Source of the DNA: Tolumonas auensis DSM 9187 | GTDB lineage: Bacteria; Pseudomonadota; Gammaproteobacteria; Enterobacterales; Aeromonadaceae | NCBI RefSeq assembly: GCF_000023065.1 | Contig: NC_012691.1 | Coordinates: forward strand, 2,338,501-2,402,500 | DNA length: 64,000 nt | Direction of reading: 5' to 3' | In this document: positions 17,579 to 25,972 of the stretch, piece after piece | How positions within the stretch are numbered: the stretch's first letter is position 1 | Layout of the letters: each line of letters opens with the position of its first letter | Made by a program: the position numbers and the translations under genes | The notes under the pieces: generated by a model | Seen by the model: only the letters and a program-made list of their open reading frames with translations | Database searches by the model: none | What the model was told of the DNA's origin: nothing

Positions 17579-17657
17579 GCAAATGCATAAATTTGCACCC
17601 CATTGGACACAGCTCAGATGCGCATGGAATTTGCCATCGGCTGATACGTTAAATGGG
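17579..17657 (+). ncRNA. Extra structured leader in front of the lysine riboswitch
   Basis: About 79 bases between the predicted transcript start and the riboswitch P1 can fold. A hairpin has arms GCAAAT (17579-17584) and ATTTGC (17591-17596). A longer helix pairs CCCCATT (17598-17604) with AATGGGG (17652-17658) and encloses a small ATGG/CCAT hairpin. The last base of the outer helix touches the first base of riboswitch P1, so the two structures stack or compete. The E. coli lysC leader, as I remember it, has much less sequence ahead of P1. Function unknown. Confidence 0.45.
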
Positions 17658-17822
17658 GCCAGAAGAGGAGCGTTACCCAGGTCGCTGACAACAGGTGCCA
17701 AAACCGTTGAAGGTCAGTCAGGGGGTGTAACGCCGAGATAACCATCATCTTTGGCGATGTTGTTTGTCGGCTGCGGGGGCTGAATCCTCCGGGCTGTCAC
17801 CTGAGGGTGGAGCGCTTCTGGC
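17658..17822 (+). ncRNA. Lysine riboswitch (L-box) controlling lysC
   Basis: Lysine-sensing aptamer in the lysC 5' leader. P1 pairs GCCAGAAG (17658-17665) with CTTCTGGC (17815-17822). Between them come the conserved L-box elements in order: AGAGGAGCG followed by CCCAGGT, GGGGGTGTAACGCCGAGAT, GGCTGCGGGGGCTGAATCC, and GGGCTGTCACC with GGGTGGAGCG. These match the E. coli lysC riboswitch block by block. About 80 bases separate it from the GTG start. No hairpin plus T-run is visible there, so lysine probably blocks translation or triggers RNA decay rather than ending transcription. Confidence 0.96.
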
Positions 17823-17902
17823 TGGAAAGAATTCCCTTCCTGCCGCACAAGTTGCACCTTCGTTGTATCAGTTTGTTATACCTGCTTATTCAAGGAGAGC
17901 CC

Positions 17903-19258
17903 GTGAGCAAGGTTACTGTTGCTAAATTTGGTGGCACAAGTGTCGCCGATGCCGAAGCCATGCGCCGTTGCGCAGCCATCGTTACCCAAACTGCTAACAC
18001 CCGTGTGGTGGTGCTGAGCGCCAGCTCTGGTGTAACCAACCTGCTAGTTGATCTGGCGCGCGGAACTTTATCTGCTGCCGAGCAGGAAATTCACCTGAAA
18101 AAACTGAAAACCATTCAGGACAATATTCTGAGTGAATTAGGTAACCCTTCCCTGCTGCGCGAAACCATGGATGGCATTTTAAAAGAGATTGCTGACATGG
18201 CACGCCAAGCAACCCAGAACAGCGATGCTGCACTGGAAGATCGTCTGGTGGCACAGGGTGAACTGATGTCTACCCGCTTGTTTACCGAAATGATGAATCA
18301 GCTGGGTCATAAAGCCGTATGGTTTGACGTGCGTAAAATCATGCGTACTGACAGCCGCTTTGGCCGTGCCACTCCGGCAATTGAAGCGATCCATAATCTG
18401 GCGCAGCAGGACATGGCTCCGCTGCTGAAAGATCATATCGTGATCACTCAGGGCTTTATCGGTGCTAACGCTGACGGTCAGACAACCACGCTGGGCCGTG
18501 GTGGCAGCGATTTCAGTGCGGCACTGCTGGCAGAAGCGCTGGGTGTTGACGAGCTGGAGATCTGGACTGACGTACCGGGTATCTACACCACCGATCCACG
18601 ACTGGTAAAAGAAGCGCATCCAATCCCGGAAATCACGTTCTCTGAAGCCGCTGAAATGGCGACCTTCGGTGCCAAAGTACTGCATCCGGCGACGCTGCAA
18701 CCGGCAGTGCGTAAAGGTATTCCGGTATTCGTTGGTTCCAGTAAAGAACCTTCAGCCGGCGGTACCTGGGTGCGCGACACCACTGAATCCAGCCCGCTGT
18801 TCCGTGCAGTCACATTACGCCGTAACCAGATCCTGCTGACCCTGCACAGCCCGAACATGCTGCATGCCTGCGGTTTCCTGGCGCAGGTATTCTCGATTCT
18901 GGCGAAACACGGCATCTCGGTTGATCTGATCACGACCTCTGAAGTTAGCGTGGCGATCACCCTGGATCAAACCGGTAGCTCATCTACCGGTCGTTCTGTG
19001 CTGCATGACGGAGTATTGGACGAACTGAATGCATTCTGTAAAGTGAAAGTGGAAAACGATCTGGCGCTGGTTGCGCTGATCGGTAACCGCATGAGCGAAG
19101 TGAATGGCGTGGGTACTCAGGTATTCGATGCGGTCAGCGAACATAACGTACGCATGATCTGCTACGGTGCCAGCACCCACAACCTCTGCTTCCTGGTTCC
19201 GGAATCAGATGCTTCGCTGGTAGTGCAGAAACTGCATCAGCGTTTGCTGGGAAAATAA
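17903..19258 (+). CDS. lysC: lysine-sensitive aspartokinase III
   Basis: Phosphorylates aspartate, the entry to lysine, threonine and methionine synthesis. I chose the GTG at 17903: AAGGAG lies 5 bases upstream, and the protein then begins MSKVTVAKFGGTSVADA at 451 aa, close to E. coli LysC (449). A longer in-frame reading from GTG at 17807 runs through the riboswitch 3' strand and is rejected. The kinase domain (1-300) shows KFGGTS at residues 8-13 and TTLGRGGSDFSAALLA near 195; two ACT domains follow (residues 310-450), which bind lysine in this family. Regulation is thus at the enzyme and at the riboswitch. Confidence 0.97.
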   Translation: MSKVTVAKFGGTSVADAEAMRRCAAIVTQTANTRVVVLSASSGVTNLLVDLARGTLSAAEQEIHLKKLKTIQDNILSELGNPSLLRETMDGILKEIADMARQATQNSDAALEDRLVAQGELMSTRLFTEMMNQLGHKAVWFDVRKIMRTDSRFGRATPAIEAIHNLAQQDMAPLLKDHIVITQGFIGANADGQTTTLGRGGSDFSAALLAEALGVDELEIWTDVPGIYTTDPRLVKEAHPIPEITFSEAAEMATFGAKVLHPATLQPAVRKGIPVFVGSSKEPSAGGTWVRDTTESSPLFRAVTLRRNQILLTLHSPNMLHACGFLAQVFSILAKHGISVDLITTSEVSVAITLDQTGSSSTGRSVLHDGVLDELNAFCKVKVENDLALVALIGNRMSEVNGVGTQVFDAVSEHNVRMICYGASTHNLCFLVPESDASLVVQKLHQRLLGK

Positions 19259-19283
19259 TTTTCCGCTAACGCAATCAGACAAA

Positions 19284-19312
19284 AATGCCGGCGAAATGCC
19301 GGCATTCTTTTT
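19284..19312 (+). terminator. Intrinsic terminator of lysC
   Basis: Nine-bp arms AATGCCGGC and GCCGGCATT around a 5-base loop, followed by CTTTTT, 25 bp after the lysC stop and 9 bp before the end of the convergent azlD. Confidence 0.9.
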
Positions 19313-19321
19313 CATGTCAAA

Positions 19322-19636
19322 TCAAAACCACCAGCGCATCAACCCAAAGGCCAATAAGCCACAGCTGATCACAACTAACTGCTGACGACATTTCAGTGCA
19401 ACCACAAAAGCCACCAGCGCCGCAATCAGATGCGCATTGTTCCAGGTCAGCTGCACGGCTCCGTCATGGATCAGCGTAGTTTGCGCGATGATGGCGCTCA
19501 GCACCGCAATTGGTACATAGTTGAAAGCACGTTCCAGCCACTCCGGAAATTCCATCTTTCCGGCCAGCAGTAAAGGTAAATAGCGCGGCAGGAAGGTCAC
19601 CAGCATCATGCCGATGATCAATGTCCAGTGATTCAT
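19322..19636 (-). CDS. azlD: AzlD family branched-chain amino acid export subunit
   Basis: Small inner-membrane protein of 104 aa with about four hydrophobic segments (WTLIIGMMLVTFLPRYLPLL, then AVLSAIIAQTTLIH, AHLIAALVAFVVAL, and VVISCGLLAFGLMRWW), the pattern of AzlD/YgaH. With AzlC it forms an exporter of branched-chain or related amino acids. The ATG at 19636 overlaps the end of azlC by 4 bp; a longer in-frame reading starting inside azlC encodes Gly/Arg-rich junk and was dropped. Confidence 0.88.
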   Translation of the reverse strand: MNHWTLIIGMMLVTFLPRYLPLLLAGKMEFPEWLERAFNYVPIAVLSAIIAQTTLIHDGAVQLTWNNAHLIAALVAFVVALKCRQQLVVISCGLLAFGLMRWWF

Positions 19637-20331
19637 TTCTTCATTCCTTTTTCCAGCACCATACCGGTTACCACCGCCAGCAACGAGGCGACCATCAGCC
19701 CGCTCTGATTCGGCCAGTCGCGCATCAGAATACTGCACACCACCGCCACAGCAGCACAGGCCCATTGCGGGAATTTCTTCAATGCCGGTACCACAATACT
19801 GACAAACGCCACCACCATGGCGACATCCAGCCCCCACTCCGTCATGTTCGGCAACTGACGGCCCAACGTGATACCGACCAGCGTACACAATGCCCAGTTG
19901 GAATACATAAACAGCGCTGAGCCCAGGTAATACCAGACCAGTTCACCGCGCTGCACTTCGGTCTGCAGACGCTGACTGACCACGGCAAAGGTTTCATCGG
20001 TGAGCCAGAAAGCCATTAATGTACGACGAGGCAGTGATATTTCCCGCACATGCGGCATCAACGTGGCGGCATAGAGCATGTGCCGCAGATTGACGATAAA
20101 CACCGTCAGGCAGATAACAGGAAATGCGGTTGCAGAAGCCAGTAAAGTCACGGCAATAAATTGCGAGGCACCGGCATAAACCATGAGTGACATGCCCAAC
20201 ACCGACCAGAAACTTAAGCCATTATCGATCGCCAGTGCGCCATACAGCACGCCAAACGGGGCGGCGGCCACCACCAGCGGCAAAGTATCAATCCAGCCCT
20301 TGCGAAATAAATTCCATTTTGAATAAGACAT
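19633..20331 (-). CDS. azlC: AzlC family branched-chain amino acid export permease
   Basis: Inner-membrane permease of the AzlC/YgaZ family, about 232 aa from the chosen ATG at 20331. Family segments: GWIDTLPLVVAAAPFGVLYG near residue 12, MVYAGASQFIAVTLL near 45, FIVNLRHMLYAATLMPH near 75 and FWLTDETFAVV near 105. The start is uncertain: an in-frame ATG at 20379 would add 16 residues, and no strong ribosome binding site marks either. It is co-transcribed with azlD and divergent from the acetyltransferase gene. Confidence 0.87.
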   Translation of the reverse strand: MSYSKWNLFRKGWIDTLPLVVAAAPFGVLYGALAIDNGLSFWSVLGMSLMVYAGASQFIAVTLLASATAFPVICLTVFIVNLRHMLYAATLMPHVREISLPRRTLMAFWLTDETFAVVSQRLQTEVQRGELVWYYLGSALFMYSNWALCTLVGITLGRQLPNMTEWGLDVAMVVAFVSIVVPALKKFPQWACAAVAVVCSILMRDWPNQSGLMVASLLAVVTGMVLEKGMKK

Positions 20332-20406
20332 TACGTTTTTACATACCGCTAACAAGAATGCACTTATGCTATCATTCATCGCAATTCCGGTATAACCCAC
20401 TTTCTC

Positions 20407-20928
20407 ATGCAAATAATTCAATGTAGTTATGAGCGGCATGCCGCCGCGATTCTTGCCATCTTCAACGATGCCATTCTGCACTCCACTGCGCTGTATGATT
20501 ATCAGGCCCGCACCATGGAAAACATGGTTACCTGGTTTAAAAATAAAGAGACCGGTAACTATCCGGTGATCGGCATCGAAAATGCGCAGGGGGAACTGAT
20601 GGGCTTTGCCAGTTATGGCAGCTTCCGTGCCTACCCGGCCAACAAATACACATTAGAGCATTCGGTGTATGTCGCTAAGGCTCATCGTGGCAAAGGCATT
20701 GCAAACATTCTGATGCTGCGCCTTGTTGCCTTAGCGAAAGAGCAGAATTATCACACACTGATTGGCAGCATTGATGCCAGCAATCAGGCCAGCATTGCAC
20801 TGCATGAAAAACTGGGCTTTGTGCATGCCGGTACCATCCGTCATGCCGGCTTCAAGTTTGGCGACTGGCTCGATCTGGCCTTTTATCAGTTGTTGCTGCC
20901 AACGCCTGCACACCCGGTGGATGGTTAA
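20407..20928 (+). CDS. GNAT family N-acetyltransferase (MnaT/phosphinothricin acetyltransferase-like)
   Basis: A 173-aa acetyltransferase. The acetyl-CoA loop is seen in LEHSVYVAKAHRGKGIANIL near residues 80-98, followed by GSIDASNQASIALHEKLGF near 118-136 and KFGDWLDLAFYQL near the end. The pattern agrees with E. coli MnaT (YncA), which acetylates methionine sulfone/sulfoximine and phosphinothricin-like compounds and N-terminal residues. The substrate here is unproven. It ends one base before the convergent araC end. Confidence 0.85.
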   Translation: MQIIQCSYERHAAAILAIFNDAILHSTALYDYQARTMENMVTWFKNKETGNYPVIGIENAQGELMGFASYGSFRAYPANKYTLEHSVYVAKAHRGKGIANILMLRLVALAKEQNYHTLIGSIDASNQASIALHEKLGFVHAGTIRHAGFKFGDWLDLAFYQLLLPTPAHPVDG

Positions 20929-21840
20929 TCAGAGCGGGCTGGCGTTCTTGCGGTATTCGCTCGGGCTGACCCCGACCCGCTTTTTAAACACCCGGGAAAA
21001 ATAGAGCTGATCGTCATACCCCACCTGCTGACCGATGACTGCAACCGGCATGGGGGTAGTCTGCAGCAATAGTTTGGCGCGGATGATCCGCTGATCTTCG
21101 CGCCAGCGCACAATGCTGACCCCGACCTGTTCACGGAACAGATGCGCCAGTCTCGAGGGTGACAAAAACACCTGCTCTGCCAATGCCTCAATCGTGATCT
21201 CTGCTGAAAGTGACGCGCTTAATATCTGACAAGCCTCCAGAATACGGTGATCCATCGGCGTATGATCGGCCAGCGACGAGATCTCATAGCAACGGATCAG
21301 TAACCGCTCCAGCAGATTCATCGCCAGCTGTTCTGACATTGGACGGATCTCTTTATGTGTTTCTTCGATCCCCAGAAAAAGGCTATCGAACTCATCCGCC
21401 AGATGTGAATCCGGCAATGTAATGCGCCCGACCTTTTCCACCTCATGTGGCCATTTCAGCCAGTCAGCCCAATAAGCCCGGGGTCGGAAATAGACCCAGC
21501 GGTGATACCATTCATCACTGTCGTCTGCACGGCCGTAGTAATGTACTGCTTCCGGCGGAAATAACAGCAGATCACCCGGTTCGACAGTAAACTCCTTCTC
21601 TCCGGAAAAAATCTTACCCTTCCCTTTGACCGTCAGGTTAATGATGTAACCTTTCATGCCATTCGGACGATCAATGACAAAATCCAGTGCACTGTTTTTT
21701 TCTATTGGCGTCATTCCTGAAACCAGGAACACATCAAACGCATAGCCCGGCAGCAACGGATTCAGCTGTTTAGGTTTATCTTTTTGCATGGTGGACATAG
21801 CGGAAAATAGCTTCTCGGTAAAAAAGTCAGCTCTGTGCAT
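20929..21840 (-). CDS. araC: AraC, arabinose-responsive transcriptional regulator
   Basis: Activator of the L-arabinose genes; 303 aa. The N-terminal cupin arm and sugar pocket (residues about 30-180) contain [28 protein letters not shown] and [19 protein letters not shown], nearly identical in pattern to E. coli AraC. The C-terminal domain has two helix-turn-helices ([20 protein letters not shown], then [20 protein letters not shown]). The exact start is open: in-frame ATGs at 21840, 21798 and 21789 are possible, and the shortest best matches E. coli length. It lies 3' of araFGH on the same strand rather than next to araB, with its own promoter and a CRP-like site. Confidence 0.95.
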   Translation of the reverse strand: MHRADFFTEKLFSAMSTMQKDKPKQLNPLLPGYAFDVFLVSGMTPIEKNSALDFVIDRPNGMKGYIINLTVKGKGKIFSGEKEFTVEPGDLLLFPPEAVHYYGRADDSDEWYHRWVYFRPRAYWADWLKWPHEVEKVGRITLPDSHLADEFDSLFLGIEETHKEIRPMSEQLAMNLLERLLIRCYEISSLADHTPMDHRILEACQILSASLSAEITIEALAEQVFLSPSRLAHLFREQVGVSIVRWREDQRIIRAKLLLQTTPMPVAVIGQQVGYDDQLYFSRVFKKRVGVSPSEYRKNASPL

Positions 21841-21894
21841 TGTATTCAGCCACCACTAATTTGTTGCATCCGACGGAGATAAATCCACTGAGGA

Positions 21895-21910
21895 AGTGAA
21901 TTCGATCACA
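21895..21910. promoter_or_regulatory. CRP-like site upstream of araC
   Basis: AGTGA-ATTCGA-TCACA matches the TGTGA-N6-TCACA consensus at 9 of 10 fixed positions, 55 bp upstream of the longest araC start. Catabolite control of araC by CRP is known in E. coli. Confidence 0.65.
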
Positions 21911-21975
21911 AATGTTCAAGTTCTTTATGTAAACGTTACCATTTGTTGGTTGATACCATCGCAATGCCTCTGAAG

Positions 21976-22001
21976 GAAAAAAAGCCAGCGTTGCCGCTGG
22001 C
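21976..22001 (-). terminator. Intrinsic terminator of araFGH
   Basis: On the minus strand, 7-bp arms GCCAGCG and CGCTGGC with a 4-base loop are followed by a T-run of seven, 27 bp past the araH stop. It separates araFGH from araC. Confidence 0.9.
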
Positions 22002-22027
22002 CAACAAAATGTGTTCTGGGGTGAACA

Positions 22028-23026
22028 CTAAACACGTGCTTTGCGAACTTGTTTGTAACGGTCGAACAGTACGGCAGCCAGCAGGATCAGACCACGCACC
22101 ACATACTGTGCGAACGGAGAGATATTCAGCAGGTTCATGGCGTTTTCCATCAGACCGAGGATCAGCACACCGGCAATCACGTAAGAGATCTTACCGATAC
22201 CACCTTTCATGGAAACCCCGCCCAGTACGCAGGAGGAGATAACAATCAGTTCGAAGCCGATGGAAGTCATTGGCTGACCGGACGTCATACGGGACGCCAG
22301 AATGATGCCGGCCAGTGCAGAGATCAGACCGGTCATGGTAAAGATGATGATCTTGGTACGGACTACGTTTACACCCGCCAGACGCGAAGCTTCTTCGTTA
22401 CCCCCCATCGACAGCGTATTACGTCCAAAGGTGGTTTTGTTCAGCAGCAGACCGAAAATCACGAAGCAGACTGCCGTGATCCAGACCGGTGTCGGAATAC
22501 CGAACATGGCAGAGTTACCGATATCAAAGAAACTTTCTTCCACAATACCGACCGCTTTACCATCAGAGATGATATAACCCATCCCGCGCGCCATCTGCAT
22601 AGTAGCCAGTGTGGTGATCAGGGCGTTGATCTTGAACTTCGCCACGACGATACCGTTGATCAGGCCGAACAGTGCGCCGACGCCCAAACCGGCCAGCACA
22701 CCCATGGTGATACTTTCGGTCGCATTAATGGCGACAGCACAGGTAACACCGGAACAGGCTACGATAGATCCCACGGACATATCGAATTCACCGGATGCCA
22801 GACAGAACAGCATGCCGCAGGCAACCATGCCGGACATTGAAACTGCCAGACCCAGCCCTTTCATATTGATCAGGCTGGCAAAGTTCGGAATCAGCACACT
22901 GGCCAGCAGGAACAGGATGGCGAAAATCACCAGCATGCCGTATTGGTCCCATATGCGGGCGAGTTGCAGCCCTGAGCTACTTGTCTCTTTTTTTGCTGTT
23001 GTTTGTGCAGCAGTGGTTATTGCCAT
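22028..23026 (-). CDS. araH: L-arabinose ABC transporter permease
   Basis: Membrane subunit of the high-affinity arabinose importer, 332 aa, with eight or more hydrophobic segments. RbsC/AraH family marks include LINMKGLGLAVSMSGMVACG near residue 52, GEFDMSVGSIVACSGV near 80 and GISVKGGIGK-like VLGGVSMKGGIGKISYVIAG near 268. It is the last gene of araFGH, 38 bp after araG, and is followed by a strong terminator. Confidence 0.95.
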   Translation of the reverse strand: MAITTAAQTTAKKETSSSGLQLARIWDQYGMLVIFAILFLLASVLIPNFASLINMKGLGLAVSMSGMVACGMLFCLASGEFDMSVGSIVACSGVTCAVAINATESITMGVLAGLGVGALFGLINGIVVAKFKINALITTLATMQMARGMGYIISDGKAVGIVEESFFDIGNSAMFGIPTPVWITAVCFVIFGLLLNKTTFGRNTLSMGGNEEASRLAGVNVVRTKIIIFTMTGLISALAGIILASRMTSGQPMTSIGFELIVISSCVLGGVSMKGGIGKISYVIAGVLILGLMENAMNLLNISPFAQYVVRGLILLAAVLFDRYKQVRKARV

Positions 23027-23064
23027 GGTAAAACTCCTCGTTATCTCAAATCCAAAACCGGTTA

Positions 23065-24564
23065 TTATCTGGCTGGCATAGCCAGATGCAGGGCTTTCAC
23101 TTCATTGGCATCGGTATGCAGCAGTTCGCCGGATACCCTTCCTTCACGCATGACCATGATGCGATCCGAGACGCCCAGAACTTCTGGCAACTCACTGGAC
23201 ACCACCACCACGGCGATACCGGATTTGGCCAGATCGTAAATCACGTTATAGATTTCATTTTTGGCACCGACGTCGATACCGCGGGTTGGTTCGTCGAGCA
23301 AAATCACTTTCATGTCTTCCGACAGCCAGCGGCCCAGAATGGCTTTCTGCTGATTACCACCGGACAGATTCATAATGGCCTGCTGTGGCGAGGGCGTTTT
23401 CACGCGCATATCGCGGATACGCAGCCGGGCGTTCTCATCTTCCCATTTCTGATTGATGATGAAGCCGCCACGCGCCTTATGCCGACGGGCACTGATATTG
23501 ATGTTTTCCTGCACCGAGTGGATCGGGATGATCCCGAGCGCCTTACGGTCTTCGGTACAGAGCATGATGCCGCTGTGGATCGCATCAATCGGATTACGGA
23601 TCGGCACCTGTTTGCCAAATACCGAGATCTCGCCGGAAACCATCTTGTCCGCACCAAAGATGAGTTTCATCATCTCGCTGCGCCCGGCACCAACCAGACC
23701 AAAAATCCCCAGGATTTCACCGCGTTTGACATGGAATGACACCGGTTCTTTCAAGCCCGGCCCCATCAGATTTTTTACTTCTAACCCCATGTCACCCAGC
23801 GGACGTGGCTCATAGCCGTAGATGTCGGTTAAATCGCGTCCCACCATGGTTTTCACCAGCAGATCACGATCCACTTCCTGCATTGATTCAAAGGTGCGGA
23901 CGAATTGTCCATCCTTGAACACGGTGATGGCGTCACAGAGTTCGAAGATTTCATCCATACGATGCGAGACGTACAGGATGACTTTCCCTTCATCCCGCAA
24001 CTGGCGGATGACGCGGAATAACTGTTCAATTTCACGGGACGAAAGGCTGCTGGTCGGTTCATCGAAGGCAATCACCCGCGCGTCGCGTGTCAGCGCTTTG
24101 GCGATTTCGACCATTTGCCATTGTCCGAGAGAGAGATATTTCAGCGGGGTTTCCGGTGAAACATCCATACCCAAACGAGCGAGCTGGCGAGCTGCATCCT
24201 GATAAAGTTTTTCTTTATCAATGAAGCCATGCTTAGTCGGCAGCTGACCCAGATAAATGTTTTCTGCAATGGTCATTTCCGGGACCAGGTGCAGCTCCTG
24301 ATAAATGATGGCAATACCGCTTTCCAGTGCGTCCACCGTATTCTGGAACGCCTTTTCCGTGCCACCCAATTTGATGACGCCATTAGACGGTGCCTGAAAA
24401 CCACTGAGAATTTTCAGTAAAGTGGATTTACCGGCACCGTTTTCACCCATCAGTGCATGCACGGTTCCTTCGCGGCAGGAGAAGGAGACATTCTGCAGTG
24501 CTTTCACGCCGGGAAATTCCTTGCTGATGCCGCAAAATTCCAGATAAGGGACTGACTGATTCAT
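23065..24564 (-). CDS. araG: L-arabinose ABC transporter ATP-binding protein
   Basis: Twin-cassette ATPase of the sugar importer, 499 aa. First cassette: Walker [10 protein letters not shown] near residue 38, signature [13 protein letters not shown] near 140, Walker [12 protein letters not shown] near 160. Second cassette: degenerate Walker [12 protein letters not shown] near 285, signature [15 protein letters not shown] near 395, Walker [13 protein letters not shown]. The asymmetry is normal for this family (RbsA, MglA). I chose the ATG at 24564 ([10 protein letters not shown]) because GGAG precedes it; the 12 residues of a longer reading lie in the araF-araG stem-loop. Confidence 0.95.
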   Translation of the reverse strand: MNQSVPYLEFCGISKEFPGVKALQNVSFSCREGTVHALMGENGAGKSTLLKILSGFQAPSNGVIKLGGTEKAFQNTVDALESGIAIIYQELHLVPEMTIAENIYLGQLPTKHGFIDKEKLYQDAARQLARLGMDVSPETPLKYLSLGQWQMVEIAKALTRDARVIAFDEPTSSLSSREIEQLFRVIRQLRDEGKVILYVSHRMDEIFELCDAITVFKDGQFVRTFESMQEVDRDLLVKTMVGRDLTDIYGYEPRPLGDMGLEVKNLMGPGLKEPVSFHVKRGEILGIFGLVGAGRSEMMKLIFGADKMVSGEISVFGKQVPIRNPIDAIHSGIMLCTEDRKALGIIPIHSVQENINISARRHKARGGFIINQKWEDENARLRIRDMRVKTPSPQQAIMNLSGGNQQKAILGRWLSEDMKVILLDEPTRGIDVGAKNEIYNVIYDLAKSGIAVVVVSSELPEVLGVSDRIMVMREGRVSGELLHTDANEVKALHLAMPAR

Positions 24565-24579
24565 TTTTTCACTCCGCGC

Positions 24580-24605
24580 CCGGCATGGGGGACAACCCAT
24601 GCCGG
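24580..24605 (-). repeat. Intercistronic stem-loop between araF and araG
   Basis: Ten-bp perfect arms CCGGCATGGG and CCCATGCCGG with a 6-base loop, 16 bp after the araF stop and ahead of the araG ribosome binding site. It has no T-run. Stem-loops here commonly protect the binding-protein mRNA from 3' decay, giving more binding protein than permease. Confidence 0.8.
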
Positions 24606-24621
24606 AGCTTATTGATTCCGA

Positions 24622-25605
24622 TTACAGACCTTTTTTCTGCAGCTCAACTTTGAAGTTGTCACGAGTGATCAGCACCACGTCGGTAACTTCAGTGAATTTC
24701 GCTGGTTCAACGCCGTTCACTACCCAGTCGTTCAGCATCTGAATGCTCTTGTAACCGTGAATGTCCGGACTTGGCAGCAGAGAACCGAAGAAGCCGGTAG
24801 CGCTGGTTTTAGACAGTTCGTTCACCGCATCAACACCATTGATACCGATACCAATCACATTGGCAGCCTTAAAGCCCTGACCTTCAGTCGCACGCACACC
24901 ACCTAATACGGTGTTGTCGTTCATACCGACAATCAGCCAGTTTTTCACGTCAGGATGCTGTACCAGCATGGAGTTCGCCGCATCCAGTGCACCAGGAATA
25001 TCATTGGCTTTGGTTGGTACACTAAAAATCTGTGCTTCAGGGAAGCCAGCCGCTTTCAGCGCGCTCAGAGAACCTTCTACACGACGACGTGCGGTATCCA
25101 GTTCATCAGCAGTGATCGCTAACACGCCGGTTTCTTTCACATCCCATTTGCGGTTAGTCATCTCTTTGTAAAGTTCCTGACCCTGACGTTCACCGATTTT
25201 GGTCGCTGCCATCATCACCAGCGGAACATCCGTCATTGGATTGCCTTTGGCATTCACAAACTGGTCATCAACAGTAATGACTTTCAGATCCATGCTCTTC
25301 GCCTTGGCCATAATCGCCGGGCCTAACTTTGGATCCGGTGTGCAGATGACGAAGCCTTTCGCCCCGTTTGCCGCCAGGCTGTCGATAGCGTTCAGTGTTT
25401 TTTCACCATCCGGTACTGCAATCTTGATCACGTCAAAATTCAGATCCTGACCTGCTTTATCCGCAAAAGCCCATTCGGTCTGGAACCAAGGCTCTTCCGG
25501 CTGTTTTACCAAAAATCCCAACTTCAGCTTTTCTTCAGCAAAAGCAGTATTTGCTATACCAAGCGCCAAACCTGCAACGATTAGATTTTTAACCATTTTA
25601 TTCAT
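24622..25605 (-). CDS. araF: L-arabinose periplasmic binding protein
   Basis: High-affinity arabinose receptor of the ABC importer, 327 aa with a signal peptide: MNKMVKNLIVAGLALGIANT ending at AFA|EE. The mature part shows KLGFLVKQPEEPWFQTEWAF at its start, NAIDSLAANGAKGFVICTPDP and VGMNDNTVLGGVRATEG, all close to E. coli AraF. I chose ATG at 25605, with GGAGAC upstream; the longer reading from 25656 adds a polar stretch that would spoil the signal peptide. It is first in araFGH and divergent from araBDA. Confidence 0.96.
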   Translation of the reverse strand: MNKMVKNLIVAGLALGIANTAFAEEKLKLGFLVKQPEEPWFQTEWAFADKAGQDLNFDVIKIAVPDGEKTLNAIDSLAANGAKGFVICTPDPKLGPAIMAKAKSMDLKVITVDDQFVNAKGNPMTDVPLVMMAATKIGERQGQELYKEMTNRKWDVKETGVLAITADELDTARRRVEGSLSALKAAGFPEAQIFSVPTKANDIPGALDAANSMLVQHPDVKNWLIVGMNDNTVLGGVRATEGQGFKAANVIGIGINGVDAVNELSKTSATGFFGSLLPSPDIHGYKSIQMLNDWVVNGVEPAKFTEVTDVVLITRDNFKVELQKKGL

Positions 25606-25787
25606 GGCAATGTCTCCAGCTGTTGTATCAATAAGTTCAATTATTTGATGATTCAATTGAGTGTGTTGGTTTAAATCCGAAAAACAGCAAGCTAAAACAG
25701 ATGTTTATCGACTTCGCTGATTGAACGCTATTAGTTGTAATCGTTTTCCCGGAAAAATTTAGAGAGGTAGATCACGCAGAAAAATTG

Positions 25788-25825
25788 TAGCTATTTCGTC
25801 TATATCTTTAGCAATTTCGTCACAT
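25788..25825 (+). promoter_or_regulatory. Upstream pair of AraC half-sites
   Basis: TAGCTATTTCGTCTATA (25788-25804) and TAGCAATTTCGTCACAT (25809-25825) are direct repeats with exactly 21 bp spacing, the geometry needed for an AraC dimer on araI1-I2. Both fit the pattern TAGCnnnnnnnTCnATA, the second less well at its end. Confidence 0.75.
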
Positions 25826-25861
25826 ATCAAATTTTGAACTGCCTTCCATAAACCATCCTGA

Positions 25862-25899
25862 CAGCAAATATATCCATATTTACAGCAGCCGATTACTAA
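25862..25899 (+). promoter_or_regulatory. araB-proximal AraC half-sites (I1-I2 equivalent)
   Basis: CAGCAAATATATCCATA (25862-25878) nearly matches E. coli araI1. A weaker CAGC half-site begins 21 bp later (25883-25899). If its end lies at -34 as in E. coli, the predicted -10 falls on TATGGT at 25921-25926, which is present. Confidence 0.8.
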
Positions 25900-25972
25900 C
25901 TGGTTATGGCCAACATCTCCTATGGTTTCCATCACAGTCATTCCATTACTTTTATTTTTTCAGGAGAACACC

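Larger units (their letters stand above)
25606..25972. promoter_or_regulatory. araF/araB divergent control region (367 bp, no gene)
   Basis: This gap holds the switch for uptake and breakdown of arabinose. It contains two pairs of AraC-like half-sites (25788/25809 and 25862/25883), a possible CRP site (25761-25776, AGAGA-N6-TCACG) and likely promoters in both directions. If CRP sits at -41.5 of the araF promoter, the -10 would be TACAAC on the minus strand (25739-25734). A LacI-type-looking AAAACGATTAC is also present on the minus strand near 25738-25748. Confidence 0.75.

Noticed and set aside
17807-17902. In-frame extension of lysC upstream of the GTG at 17903
   Set aside because: It would translate the 3' strand of the riboswitch P1 helix; the AAGGAG and the match to E. 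coli LysC both fix the start at 17903.
25759-25941. 60-codon minus-strand reading frame between araF and araB
   Set aside because: It covers the AraC-site pairs and shows no family pattern or ribosome binding site.
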